Shown in pieces: positions 1 to 5,022 of a DNA stretch of 5,234 nucleotides. Under the pieces are notes generated by a model. That model was not told where the DNA came from. It saw only the letters and a list, made by a program, of their open reading frames with translations, and searched no databases. Location: NCBI GenBank assembly GCA_031270615.1, contig JAISXE010000339.1, forward strand, positions 1 to 5,234, written 5' to 3'. Source of the stretch: Spirochaetia bacterium (GTDB lineage Bacteria; Spirochaetota; Spirochaetia; DTKZ01). The translations under genes were made by a program, and so were the position numbers. Position 1 is the stretch's first letter, and the number at the start of each line of letters is the position of its first letter.

Positions 1-90
1 GCCGCCGTGCCTCTGGGCTGTTTTATCGTATGCCTGCGCCTTCTTGGCGAAATCGTGCGCGCGGTAAAAACAAAAGGAGCAAATCTATGA
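1..90 (+). CDS. dctQ: TRAP transporter small permease (DctQ family), C-terminal end only
   Basis: Frame 1 is open from the window edge to a TGA at 88-90 and encodes 29 residues, beginning AAVPLGCFIVCLRLLGEIVR. A Pro-Leu-Gly followed by a hydrophobic run and a basic tail (RAVKTKG) is what the last membrane helix and cytoplasmic tail of DctQ-type small permeases look like. The stop overlaps the dctM start in an ATGA arrangement, the common sign of translational coupling in TRAP operons. In this family the small subunit (usually four helices) pairs with DctM in the inner membrane. Only the tail is visible, so the call rests mainly on position directly before dctM. The start and most of the gene lie upstream of the window. 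Confidence 0.75.
   Translation, partial: AAVPLGCFIVCLRLLGEIVRAVKTKGANL
74..79 (+). promoter_or_regulatory. Ribosome binding site of dctM
   Basis: AAGGAG lies 7 bases before the ATG at 87. It sits inside the last codons of dctQ. It decides the dctM start: the in-frame ATG at 30 would add 19 polar and basic residues before the first membrane helix and has no comparable site. Confidence 0.8.
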
Positions 91-1364
91 TACTCCTCCT
101 CGGTTCTTTTTTCGTTCTCCTTCTTATCAAGGTTCCCGTATCCTTTTCGCTTCTGGTAAGTTCCGTCCTCTATATGCTTGCCCACGGCCAGGCGCCTTTT
201 ATGGCCATAACCAGAATGGCGATGGGCGTAGGGGACTCCTTCCCCCTCATGGCCGTGCCGTTTTTTATCCTTGCCGGCGCCATCATGAATACGGGCGGAA
301 TCACCACCCGCATCTTTGACTTCGCCGACAAGCTCTGCGGCCACATCACCGGCGGCCTGGGGCACGCGAACATCCTTGCCAGCATCATTTTTTCGGGAAT
401 GTCGGGAACGGCCATCGCGGACACCGGCGGCCTGGGCGCGATAGAACTCAAGGCCATGAAGGACGCGGGCTACGACGACGACTTCAGCCTTGCCATAACC
501 GGCGCAAGCTCCATTATCGGCCCCATCATCCCGCCCTCGGTTCCCGCCGTTATCTTCGGCGTCGTCGGCGGCGTATCCATAGGGCGGCTTTTCATAGGCG
601 GCGTCATTCCCGGGCTCATCATGGGCCTCTCCATGGCCATATTCGTCTACTTCCAGAGCAAACACCGGGGCTATCCGAAAAAGAAGCGCGCCACTTTGAG
701 GGAACTCGCCGTTTCCACGCGCAAGTCCTTTTTTGCCCTGATGACTCCCGTGGTCATCATCGGCGGTATTTTTATCGGTATTTTTACCCCCACGGAGGCG
801 GCCATCATAGCCGTGGTCTATTCCCTTATCCTCAGCGTCGCCTACGGGGACTTCCACCGTCAGGACCTCCTCAACGTCCTGCGCGAAACCATGAACGGCA
901 CGGTCAGCGTCATGCTCATCGTAAGCTGCGCCTCCGTATTCGCCTACATACTCGCCGCGGAGCAAATCCCGCAGAAAATGGCCGAAATGTTCCTTGCCAC
1001 CATCCCCAACAAGTACGTCGCCCTCTTCGTCGTGAACATCATCCTCCTCATCGTTGGGACATTCATGGAAACCACCTCCGCCATCATGATCCTTACGCCC
1101 GTGCTTGTTCCCATCACGATCAGCTTCGGCATTGACCCCGTCCACTTCGGCATCATCATGATCCTGAACCTCATGATAGGCCTTATGACGCCTCCGGTCG
1201 GCATGGTCCTCTACGTCCTGTCGGGGGTTTCCAAGGTTCCTTTTGAGCAGATCGTCAAAGCCATCTGGCCCTACATCATCGTCCTTACCATCGTGCTGTT
1301 CATTTTTACTTACGTCCCGGCGATTGTGCTGTTCCTGCCCAACCTGGTCTTTGGTACAGGCTGA
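87..1364 (+). CDS. dctM: TRAP transporter large permease (DctM family)
   Basis: This 425-residue protein has the usual length of DctM subunits. It forms the ion-coupled translocation channel of a tripartite ATP-independent periplasmic transporter in the inner membrane, working with DctQ and a periplasmic binding protein. Family signatures are visible in order: FPLMAVPFFILAG (52-64), GHITGGLGHANILASIIFSG (85-104) continuing to TAIAD, IIPPSVPAVIFG (147-158), GIFTPTEAA (231-239), and NLMIGLMTPPVGMVLYV (361-377). Hydrophobic segments run through the whole length, starting at MILLLGSFFVLLL. The start at 87 is chosen over an in-frame ATG at 30 because of the AAGGAG at 74-79 and the ATGA overlap with dctQ. 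The substrate cannot be read from this subunit; organic acids such as C4-dicarboxylates, sialic acid or other small acids are typical for the family. Coding-strand codons strongly favour C in third position (ATC, GCC, CTC), unlike the next gene. Confidence 0.95.
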   Translation: MILLLGSFFVLLLIKVPVSFSLLVSSVLYMLAHGQAPFMAITRMAMGVGDSFPLMAVPFFILAGAIMNTGGITTRIFDFADKLCGHITGGLGHANILASIIFSGMSGTAIADTGGLGAIELKAMKDAGYDDDFSLAITGASSIIGPIIPPSVPAVIFGVVGGVSIGRLFIGGVIPGLIMGLSMAIFVYFQSKHRGYPKKKRATLRELAVSTRKSFFALMTPVVIIGGIFIGIFTPTEAAIIAVVYSLILSVAYGDFHRQDLLNVLRETMNGTVSVMLIVSCASVFAYILAAEQIPQKMAEMFLATIPNKYVALFVVNIILLIVGTFMETTSAIMILTPVLVPITISFGIDPVHFGIIMILNLMIGLMTPPVGMVLYVLSGVSKVPFEQIVKAIWPYIIVLTIVLFIFTYVPAIVLFLPNLVFGTG

Positions 1365-1413
1365 AAATACCGCCCGGCGCGTTTCCAGCCAAGCCAGAAG
1401 ATTTTCAGGGGGG

Positions 1414-1445
1414 AGTTGTTTAGAAACCGAGGTTTCTAAACAACT
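1414..1445 (+). terminator. 15-bp palindrome after dctM, possible terminator
   Basis: The left arm AGTTGTTTAGAAACC (1414-1428) and right arm GGTTTCTAAACAACT (1431-1445) pair perfectly over 15 bp around GA; a realistic RNA fold would open the last pair to give a CGAG tetraloop. It lies 50 bases after the dctM stop and is followed by TTATTG, a poor T-tract. The stem is A+T-rich, unlike a classic intrinsic terminator. It could instead be a dyad operator or part of a dispersed palindromic repeat. Confidence 0.4.
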
Positions 1446-1453
1446 TTATTGCC

Positions 1454-1494
1454 GGGCGGCCTTCTGGCTTTTGCTTCGCCAGGGTTGGCCGCCC
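1454..1494 (+). repeat. GC-rich compound hairpin
   Basis: GGGCGGCC (1454-1461) pairs with GGCCGCCC (1487-1494). Inside it CTGGC (1464-1468) pairs with GCCAG (1478-1482), leaving a 9-base loop. The left side also matches sequence upstream of the 1414-1445 palindrome: GCCGGGCGG (1451-1459) complements 1370-1378, and CTTCTGGCTT (1461-1470) complements 1391-1400, so competing folds are possible. Confidence 0.5.
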
Positions 1495-1496
1495 AT

Positions 1497-1519
1497 GCAT
1501 CCTAGTCAAACCAGGATGC
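1497..1519 (+). repeat. Short hairpin
   Basis: GCATCCT (1497-1503) pairs with AGGATGC (1513-1519) across a 9-base loop. It follows the compound hairpin directly. No T-tract follows, so it is not a terminator by itself. Confidence 0.4.
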
Positions 1520-1550
1520 GCTTGACGCGGCAGAACAAGAAAAACCGCTG

Positions 1551-1587
1551 GCCACGGTCGACTTTTTTTGTCCGTGTCGTCCGTGGC
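1551..1587 (+). repeat. Inverted repeat with internal 9-base tandem repeat
   Basis: GCCACGG (1551-1557) pairs with CCGTGGC (1581-1587) around a 23-base loop that contains a run of seven T. The right side includes two tandem 9-base units, GTCCGTGTC (1570-1578) and GTCCGTGGC (1579-1587), differing by one base. A T-rich stretch (TGCTTTTATTCTTCC) follows, so a weak terminator is possible. Confidence 0.4.
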
Positions 1588-1649
1588 TGCTTTTATTCTT
1601 CCGCGCCCGGCAGGGCCTTTGGGGGCGTGTGTCTTTTCCCCGGATAGGA

Positions 1650-1655
1650 TATACT
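1650..1655 (+). promoter_or_regulatory. Candidate -10 element of the MATE gene
   Basis: TATACT matches five of six bases of the sigma-70 -10 consensus and lies 11 bases before the annotated ATG at 1667. No good -35 hexamer is visible at the usual distance. If used, transcription would start around 1662, giving a near-leaderless message; this agrees with the lack of a Shine-Dalgarno sequence before 1667. Confidence 0.3.
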
Positions 1656-1666
1656 GAAAAACACCT

Positions 1667-3055
1667 ATGCAAACAATGTCGCGCTACGAAGCCATGACAA
1701 CAAAACCGGTGGAGGGGCTTGTCCTTCGCCTTGCGGGGCCAAGCCTCGCCATTATGATGATTTCCGCCATGTACAATATGGCGGACACATATTTTGTGGG
1801 TTCCCTGGGAACCAGCGCGACGGCCTCGTTGGGGATTTCGTTCTCGCTGATGGCCCTTGTCCAGGCCGTGGGTTTTTTCTTTGGGCAGGGCGCGGGCAGT
1901 TTTATCGCGAGGGCCCTGGGCGCGCAGGACAACGAAAACGCCTCGCGCATGGCGGCAACGGGGTTTTTTTCTTCTTTTATTGCGGGGGCGCTTATCGCGG
2001 CTGTGGGTCTTGTGTTTTTGACGCCCCTGTGCGCGTTGCTGGGGGCGACGCCGACCATCATGCCCTACGCGCGGCAGTATCTACAGTTTATTCTTTTGGG
2101 CGCCCCGTTCATGACCTCTTCCCTGACGCAGAACAATCTTCTGCGTTTCCAGGGCAGCTCGTTTTACGCCATGCTTGGAATGGTATCGGGCGCCGTCCTG
2201 AATGTGGGGCTTGATCCGCTTTTTATTTTTGGCCTGGATATGGGGGTACGGGGGGCGTCCCTGGCGACGATGATCAGCCAGATGGTGAGCTGCGGTATTT
2301 TGTTTTTCGTCAGTTGCCGGCAAAAGGAGAGTATCGGGATTTCCCTGAAAAATTTTTCCCCGCGCTGGACGGTTTACCGGGAAATGCTGCGCGGGGGTTT
2401 CCCCTCGCTGCTGCGGCAGGGGATTGCCAGCATCGCCGTGGTTTTTCTCAACCGCGCCGCAGGCGGTTTCGGCGACGCCGTGATAGCGGCTGTTTCCATT
2501 GTGAACCGCGTGGTTCTGTTTGCCACGGCGGCGCTTCTGGGCTTCGGGCAGGGCTTCCAGCCGGTGTGCGGGTTTAATTACGGCGCGAAACGCTACGACA
2601 GGGTAAAAAAGGCGTTCTGGTTTTGCATGAAGATATGTTCTTCCGCGCTTGTGGTTTTCGCGGCGCTGGGTTTTGTTTTTGCCCCTGAAATTATCGCGCT
2701 GTTCAGGAGGGACGACCCGGAGGTTATCCGCGTCGGGGTTCTGGCGCTGCGGGTGTACTGTTTTCCTTTTCCGTTTCTGGGCTGGGTCATTCTGAACAAC
2801 ATGATGATGCAGGTAATCGGCAAAGCCGTGCCGGCAAGCATTCTGGCCCTGTCCCGGCAGGGCCTGTTTCTTGTTCCCCTTGTGTTTCTGCTTGAGCGCT
2901 GGCTGGGGGTTTTGGGTATCCAGATCGCGATGCCGATAGCGGATTTCTGCACGTTTCTTTTGGCCCTGCCGCTGGGCTTAGGTATTCTGCGGGGGATGAA
3001 GGAAGGCTCGGAAAAAAACACGGACGGGCCCTGGGTGAATGATTTTGTGGAGTGA
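1667..3055 (+). CDS. MATE family efflux transporter (MepA/NorM-like)
   Basis: This 462-residue protein has the normal length of bacterial MATE transporters, inner-membrane antiporters that use Na+ or H+ gradients to export cationic drugs or metabolites. The first half carries YNMADTYFVGSLG (36-48), the usual N-terminal signature, and GQGAGSFIARALGAQD (73-88), the arm of the first repeat. LDPLFIFGLDMGVRGASLAT (182-201) marks the link to the second half. GFGQGFQPVCGFNYGAKRYD (292-311) is the matching signature of the second half. Alternating hydrophobic stretches fit twelve helices, and the hydrophilic tail after about residue 442 is cytoplasmic. No clear Shine-Dalgarno precedes the ATG at 1667; in-frame ATGs at 1676 and 1694 are possible starts, and the family alignment would tolerate either. 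Codons such as GGG, TTT, GTG and CTG are frequent, giving a G/T-rich coding strand unlike dctM. It converges with the barrel gene. The substrate is unknown. Confidence 0.93.
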   Translation: MQTMSRYEAMTTKPVEGLVLRLAGPSLAIMMISAMYNMADTYFVGSLGTSATASLGISFSLMALVQAVGFFFGQGAGSFIARALGAQDNENASRMAATGFFSSFIAGALIAAVGLVFLTPLCALLGATPTIMPYARQYLQFILLGAPFMTSSLTQNNLLRFQGSSFYAMLGMVSGAVLNVGLDPLFIFGLDMGVRGASLATMISQMVSCGILFFVSCRQKESIGISLKNFSPRWTVYREMLRGGFPSLLRQGIASIAVVFLNRAAGGFGDAVIAAVSIVNRVVLFATAALLGFGQGFQPVCGFNYGAKRYDRVKKAFWFCMKICSSALVVFAALGFVFAPEIIALFRRDDPEVIRVGVLALRVYCFPFPFLGWVILNNMMMQVIGKAVPASILALSRQGLFLVPLVFLLERWLGVLGIQIAMPIADFCTFLLALPLGLGILRGMKEGSEKNTDGPWVNDFVE

Positions 3056-3099
3056 GGGGGGGAAATGCGCGGATAGCGGATCATCCGAACACGGCGGGG

Positions 3100-3201
3100 C
3101 TATATCTCCTCCCCGGTGCCGTTCTGCGCTTTCTCGGTAAGATCGATGGAGAGAAGCCCCAAATTGAAACGCTGCGAGGCGGGGGCGGGAGTCCCCCACT
3201 G
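3100..3201 (-). pseudogene. Possible C-terminal coding remnant
   Basis: On the minus strand, from just inside the edge of repeat copy 1, an open frame of 33 codons without a start runs to a TAG at 3102-3100. Its product includes ASQRFNLGLLSIDLTEKAQN and ends GTGEEI. The composition looks protein-like rather than random, and it ends naturally. It opens after a TGA at 3204-3202 that lies in the terminal inverted repeat of the element, as if the element had cut off the rest of a gene. The opposite strand also has a short frame from the ATG at 3145, so chance is possible. I do not recognise the protein. Confidence 0.22.
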
Positions 3202-3240
3202 TCAACAAGTTAAGGCATAGGTCAGCCCGTGGGGCGCCAG

Positions 3241-3300
3241 GGATTGCAGCGGAAATCCCGCAAGCCCCGCAGGGGCTGAGGAATTGCAGCGGAAAGCCCG
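3241..3300 (-). repeat. Internal 40-base-period direct repeat in copy 1
   Basis: GGATTGCAGCGGAAATCCCG (3241-3260) recurs as GAATTGCAGCGGAAAGCCCG (3281-3300), 18 of 20 identical, exactly 40 bases apart. The GCA-loop stem sits between them. In copy 2 the same pair is at 5105-5120 and 5149-5164, 44 apart; the extra 4 bases are the paired insertion in the intervening stem. Confidence 0.75.
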
Positions 3301-3301
3301 A

Positions 3302-3330
3302 TTTTTGGCGCGGGAGCGCCAAAAAGGCGC
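3302..3330. repeat. Hairpin with alternative pairing in copy 1
   Basis: TTTTTGGCGC (3302-3311) pairs perfectly with GCGCCAAAAA (3316-3325) over 10 bp around GGGA. The right arm's GCGCC (3316-3320) can instead pair with GGCGC at 3326-3330 around AAAAA, followed by AGATCTTTTT, which is more terminator-like on the plus strand. The first form has its T-tract on the wrong side for an intrinsic terminator on either strand. It might help end transcription from the MATE gene. Confidence 0.5.
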
Positions 3331-3377
3331 AGATCTTTTTCTTAACTTGTTGACATTGGGAACTTCCCCCTCACAAA

Positions 3378-3409
3378 ATGTACCGAAAAAGCAATCGCGC
3401 CCTGTACAT
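3378..3409 (-). terminator. Weak hairpin after the barrel gene
   Basis: On the minus strand ATGTAC (3409-3404) pairs with GTACAT (3383-3378) over a 20-base loop, and the second arm runs into TTTTG. It lies about 35 bases past the stop at 3445. The stem is only 6 bp, so a terminator role is a weak guess. Confidence 0.2.
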
Positions 3410-3444
3410 CGGCTATTTCATACCCGCGCCTCCCAACAGCGCCC

Positions 3445-4980
3445 CTAATAGTGGTGGCCGAAACCGATAAAGGCCTCAAGCCGCTTCCAGGGTTCGCCGC
3501 CGTGCAGGGGAGGGTGGTCCGCTTTTTTTTCGGGGACGACCCCGCTCAGTTTATGGTCGTCAAAAAACGCCTCCAGGTCAATGCCCAGGGATGCCCGGAA
3601 GTAAATGCTACGGCTCAAGAATTTGGGAAAGGCCACGGCTTCAATGCCGGATGAGTAGTACGCGCCACCCAGATGGAAATCCCGCCCGTGCCGCTTGATC
3701 AAGGCGAAATCGAAAAAAGGACCTGCCTGGACTTCAAGATAGGGATCGAGGAACCACACCCACATTTTTACGGGGAAATCCAGGTTCAGGAAAACGGCGG
3801 CGTTCCCCGCCATGCGGTCGTCGAGAATGCCGCGCATGGGCTTACCCACTTCGTCATCGTCCTCCGGCCCCTTGTCCTTGAAAAACTGGTAGAAGCCGGA
3901 AAGCCTCCCCGAAACGCCCATGAAGGACAGGGCCTTGTGCCCGACCAGGGCCAGTTCCACGCTGTTGCGCCACCTGGCCTCCCGGAGGTTCCAGGCGATC
4001 ACGTTTTTCGTGGACAAGTCGGCGCCTTCCCGAAAATTGTCCTTCCAGTCAACGCGGGCAGCGAAAAGTTTGTGCGCGAATCCCGGTTCCACGCCCCGGC
4101 GGTCTTCGGAGAGGTCCCGGTCCGACCGGTACTTTACCCTCGTGAAAACATCGGGCCGGTATTTCAGGTTGCCCAGCCTGCCCATACCGAGCGGCAGGGA
4201 AAAATCCGAACCAAAAAGGGCCTTGCTGGAAAGGTAGTAGTGGTCGCCATAATAATCATTGTCCTTATAGTAATACCCCTGCACATATTCAAGCGTCCAT
4301 ACCTGTTCGCCATCGGGGAGATCAACGGCAAGCCCCATTTCCGAATTGACTTTCCAGCCGCCGCCTTCGGTCGTGTACTCGGCTTTGTCCAAGCCGCGCA
4401 GCCGCCAGTCGTGCTGAAAAAGACGGAAAGGAAGGACAAACTGTATTTCCTGGTCAAAACCGTTGGAGTTATCCCCGTCGCCGATAACATAGTCTATGTC
4501 CAGCTTCAGCGGTTCCATGGAGCCGAAAAAGTTGTTGTCCCGAAACCGGACACCCAGAAAAACCCCTTTGTTTGAATCGTATTTGAAATGCGGAAGGCCC
4601 AGCATGTTCCAGGTATCCTCGGCCACGACAAAAACATCCACAGCAAACACGCCGCCGGGCGCCTCCCGCACGGTGTAGGTGATGCTGCCCGCCTCAAGCA
4701 CCCGCTGGGAGAGCAGGACTATTTCCCTATCAAGAAGGTAGTCTTCCAGTTCTTCCCGCGTGGCAAATTTTCTCCCCTTTTCTATGGCCAGCTTTTTCTT
4801 CAGAATCCCCTCCTGGGTTCTGCCCTCAAGCTGGAAAAAGACCTCTTCGATGACGTATCCCGCGCCGTCCGCCCCTGCCTCCTGCGCCTCCGCGCCAGGA
4901 GAAAAAAACAGGCAGCAGCAGGCAAGCAAAACGCCCCGGGGAAGCCACAGCCGCAACTTTTTTCGCATGGGGCAAAGCAT
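3445..4980 (-). CDS. Outer-membrane beta-barrel protein with one POTRA-like domain (Omp85/BamA-TamA-like)
   Basis: This 511-residue protein starts with a basic then hydrophobic signal peptide (MRKKLRLW, GVLLACCCLFFS) with a likely signal peptidase I site after A30-E31-A32. Residues 41-123 follow POTRA topology: strand YVIEEVFFQLEG, helices around 55-67 and 74-97 with the KGRKF link, then strands SITYTVREAPGG and VFAVDVFVVAED. From about 130 alternating strands suggest a barrel; GVFLGVRFRDNNFFG (139-153) resembles the first barrel hairpin of Omp85 proteins, and MRGI (382-385), followed by AGNAAVFLNLDFPV, fits a degenerate (V/I)RG(F/Y) motif. It ends in an aromatic residue (Tyr511), as barrel substrates of BamA do. 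With one POTRA it is shorter than BamA (five) or TamA (three). A Tyr cluster (232-249) may be a loop or girdle. The ATG at 4968 (MRKK) is an equally good start; neither has a clear Shine-Dalgarno. Role could be protein or lipid export or assembly; substrate unknown. Confidence 0.7.
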   Translation of the reverse strand: MLCPMRKKLRLWLPRGVLLACCCLFFSPGAEAQEAGADGAGYVIEEVFFQLEGRTQEGILKKKLAIEKGRKFATREELEDYLLDREIVLLSQRVLEAGSITYTVREAPGGVFAVDVFVVAEDTWNMLGLPHFKYDSNKGVFLGVRFRDNNFFGSMEPLKLDIDYVIGDGDNSNGFDQEIQFVLPFRLFQHDWRLRGLDKAEYTTEGGGWKVNSEMGLAVDLPDGEQVWTLEYVQGYYYKDNDYYGDHYYLSSKALFGSDFSLPLGMGRLGNLKYRPDVFTRVKYRSDRDLSEDRRGVEPGFAHKLFAARVDWKDNFREGADLSTKNVIAWNLREARWRNSVELALVGHKALSFMGVSGRLSGFYQFFKDKGPEDDDEVGKPMRGILDDRMAGNAAVFLNLDFPVKMWVWFLDPYLEVQAGPFFDFALIKRHGRDFHLGGAYYSSGIEAVAFPKFLSRSIYFRASLGIDLEAFFDDHKLSGVVPEKKADHPPLHGGEPWKRLEAFIGFGHHY

Positions 4981-5022
4981 ACCCTATAAAAGAGGACATG
5001 GGAAGCGGGAACAAGGATTGAC
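4981..5022 (-). promoter_or_regulatory. Upstream region of the barrel gene, possible promoter
   Basis: Only 42 bases separate the start at 4980 from repeat copy 2. On the minus strand a TATAGG (4988-4983) could be a -10 element, but it would place the transcript start at or just before the ATG at 4968. No good -35 is seen and no Shine-Dalgarno precedes either ATG. The true promoter may lie inside copy 2. Confidence 0.2.

Larger units (their letters stand above)
1365..1666. other. Hairpin-rich intergenic region between dctM and the MATE gene
   Basis: This 302-base gap shows no convincing gene; the open frame across it continues out of frame from inside dctM and has no family resemblance. It holds at least four inverted repeats: a near-perfect palindrome (1414-1445), a GC-rich compound hairpin (1454-1494), a short hairpin (1497-1519), and a wide-looped hairpin with an internal 9-base tandem repeat (1551-1587). 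A promoter-like hexamer sits just before the MATE start. It probably ends dctQM transcription and starts the MATE unit. Confidence 0.6.
3195..3360 (-). repeat. Structured repeat element, copy 1 (inverted relative to copy 2)
   Basis: The outer ends are an inverted repeat: CCCACTGTCAACAAGTTAAG (3195-3214) pairs with 3341-3360 in 19 of 20 positions, the inner 15 bp perfectly. The interior, read on the minus strand, contains in order a T-rich/A-rich hairpin (3325-3302), a core matching copy 2 (3300-3224), and a tail before the closing stem. Core matches to copy 2 are 27/27 bases (3274-3300 with 5100-5126), 27/28 (3239-3266 with 5138-5165) and 12/12 (3224-3235 with 5169-5180). Core hairpins are AGCCCC-GCA-GGGGCT (3263-3277), GGGATT/AATCCC (3240-3245 and 3254-3259), and GCCC-GTG-GGGC (3225-3235). 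It lies between two convergent genes, 85 bases past the barrel stop. It has no coding capacity. Confidence 0.8.

Noticed and set aside
30..86. N-terminal extension of dctM from the ATG at 30
   Set aside because: It overlaps dctQ by 61 bases, adds a basic, non-membrane segment, and lacks the AAGGAG found before the ATG at 87.
1243..1647. 134-codon plus-strand frame overlapping the end of dctM and the intergenic region
   Set aside because: It begins inside dctM in another frame, runs through hairpins, is rich in Arg, Ser and Cys, and resembles no family.
2593..3084. 163-codon minus-strand frame over the 3' half of the MATE gene
   Set aside because: Its composition (many Arg, Ser, Thr and Pro) is typical of a shadow frame opposite a membrane protein, and the plus strand carries clear MATE motifs.
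3241..3300. Possible CRISPR repeats
   Set aside because: Only two imperfect units occur, the space between them is a hairpin conserved in the other copy rather than a unique spacer, and no cas gene is present.
3302..3325. Classic intrinsic terminator
   Set aside because: The T-run is on the 5' arm and the A-run on the 3' arm on both strands, so this stem alone does not end in a free T-tract; only the alternative pairing with 3326-3330 might work.
3673..4575. 300-codon open frame on the plus strand inside the barrel gene
   Set aside because: It is antisense to the barrel gene, shows no domain-like pattern, and arises from GC-rich codon structure. The minus-strand frame has signal peptide, POTRA pattern and barrel strands.
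4918..4929. LLAC lipobox in the barrel protein (residues 18-21), suggesting a lipoprotein
   Set aside because: An Arg at residue 15 leaves too short a hydrophobic stretch before the Cys. The hydrophobic core continues through CCCLFFS to a signal peptidase I type AEA site, and the rest is a barrel.
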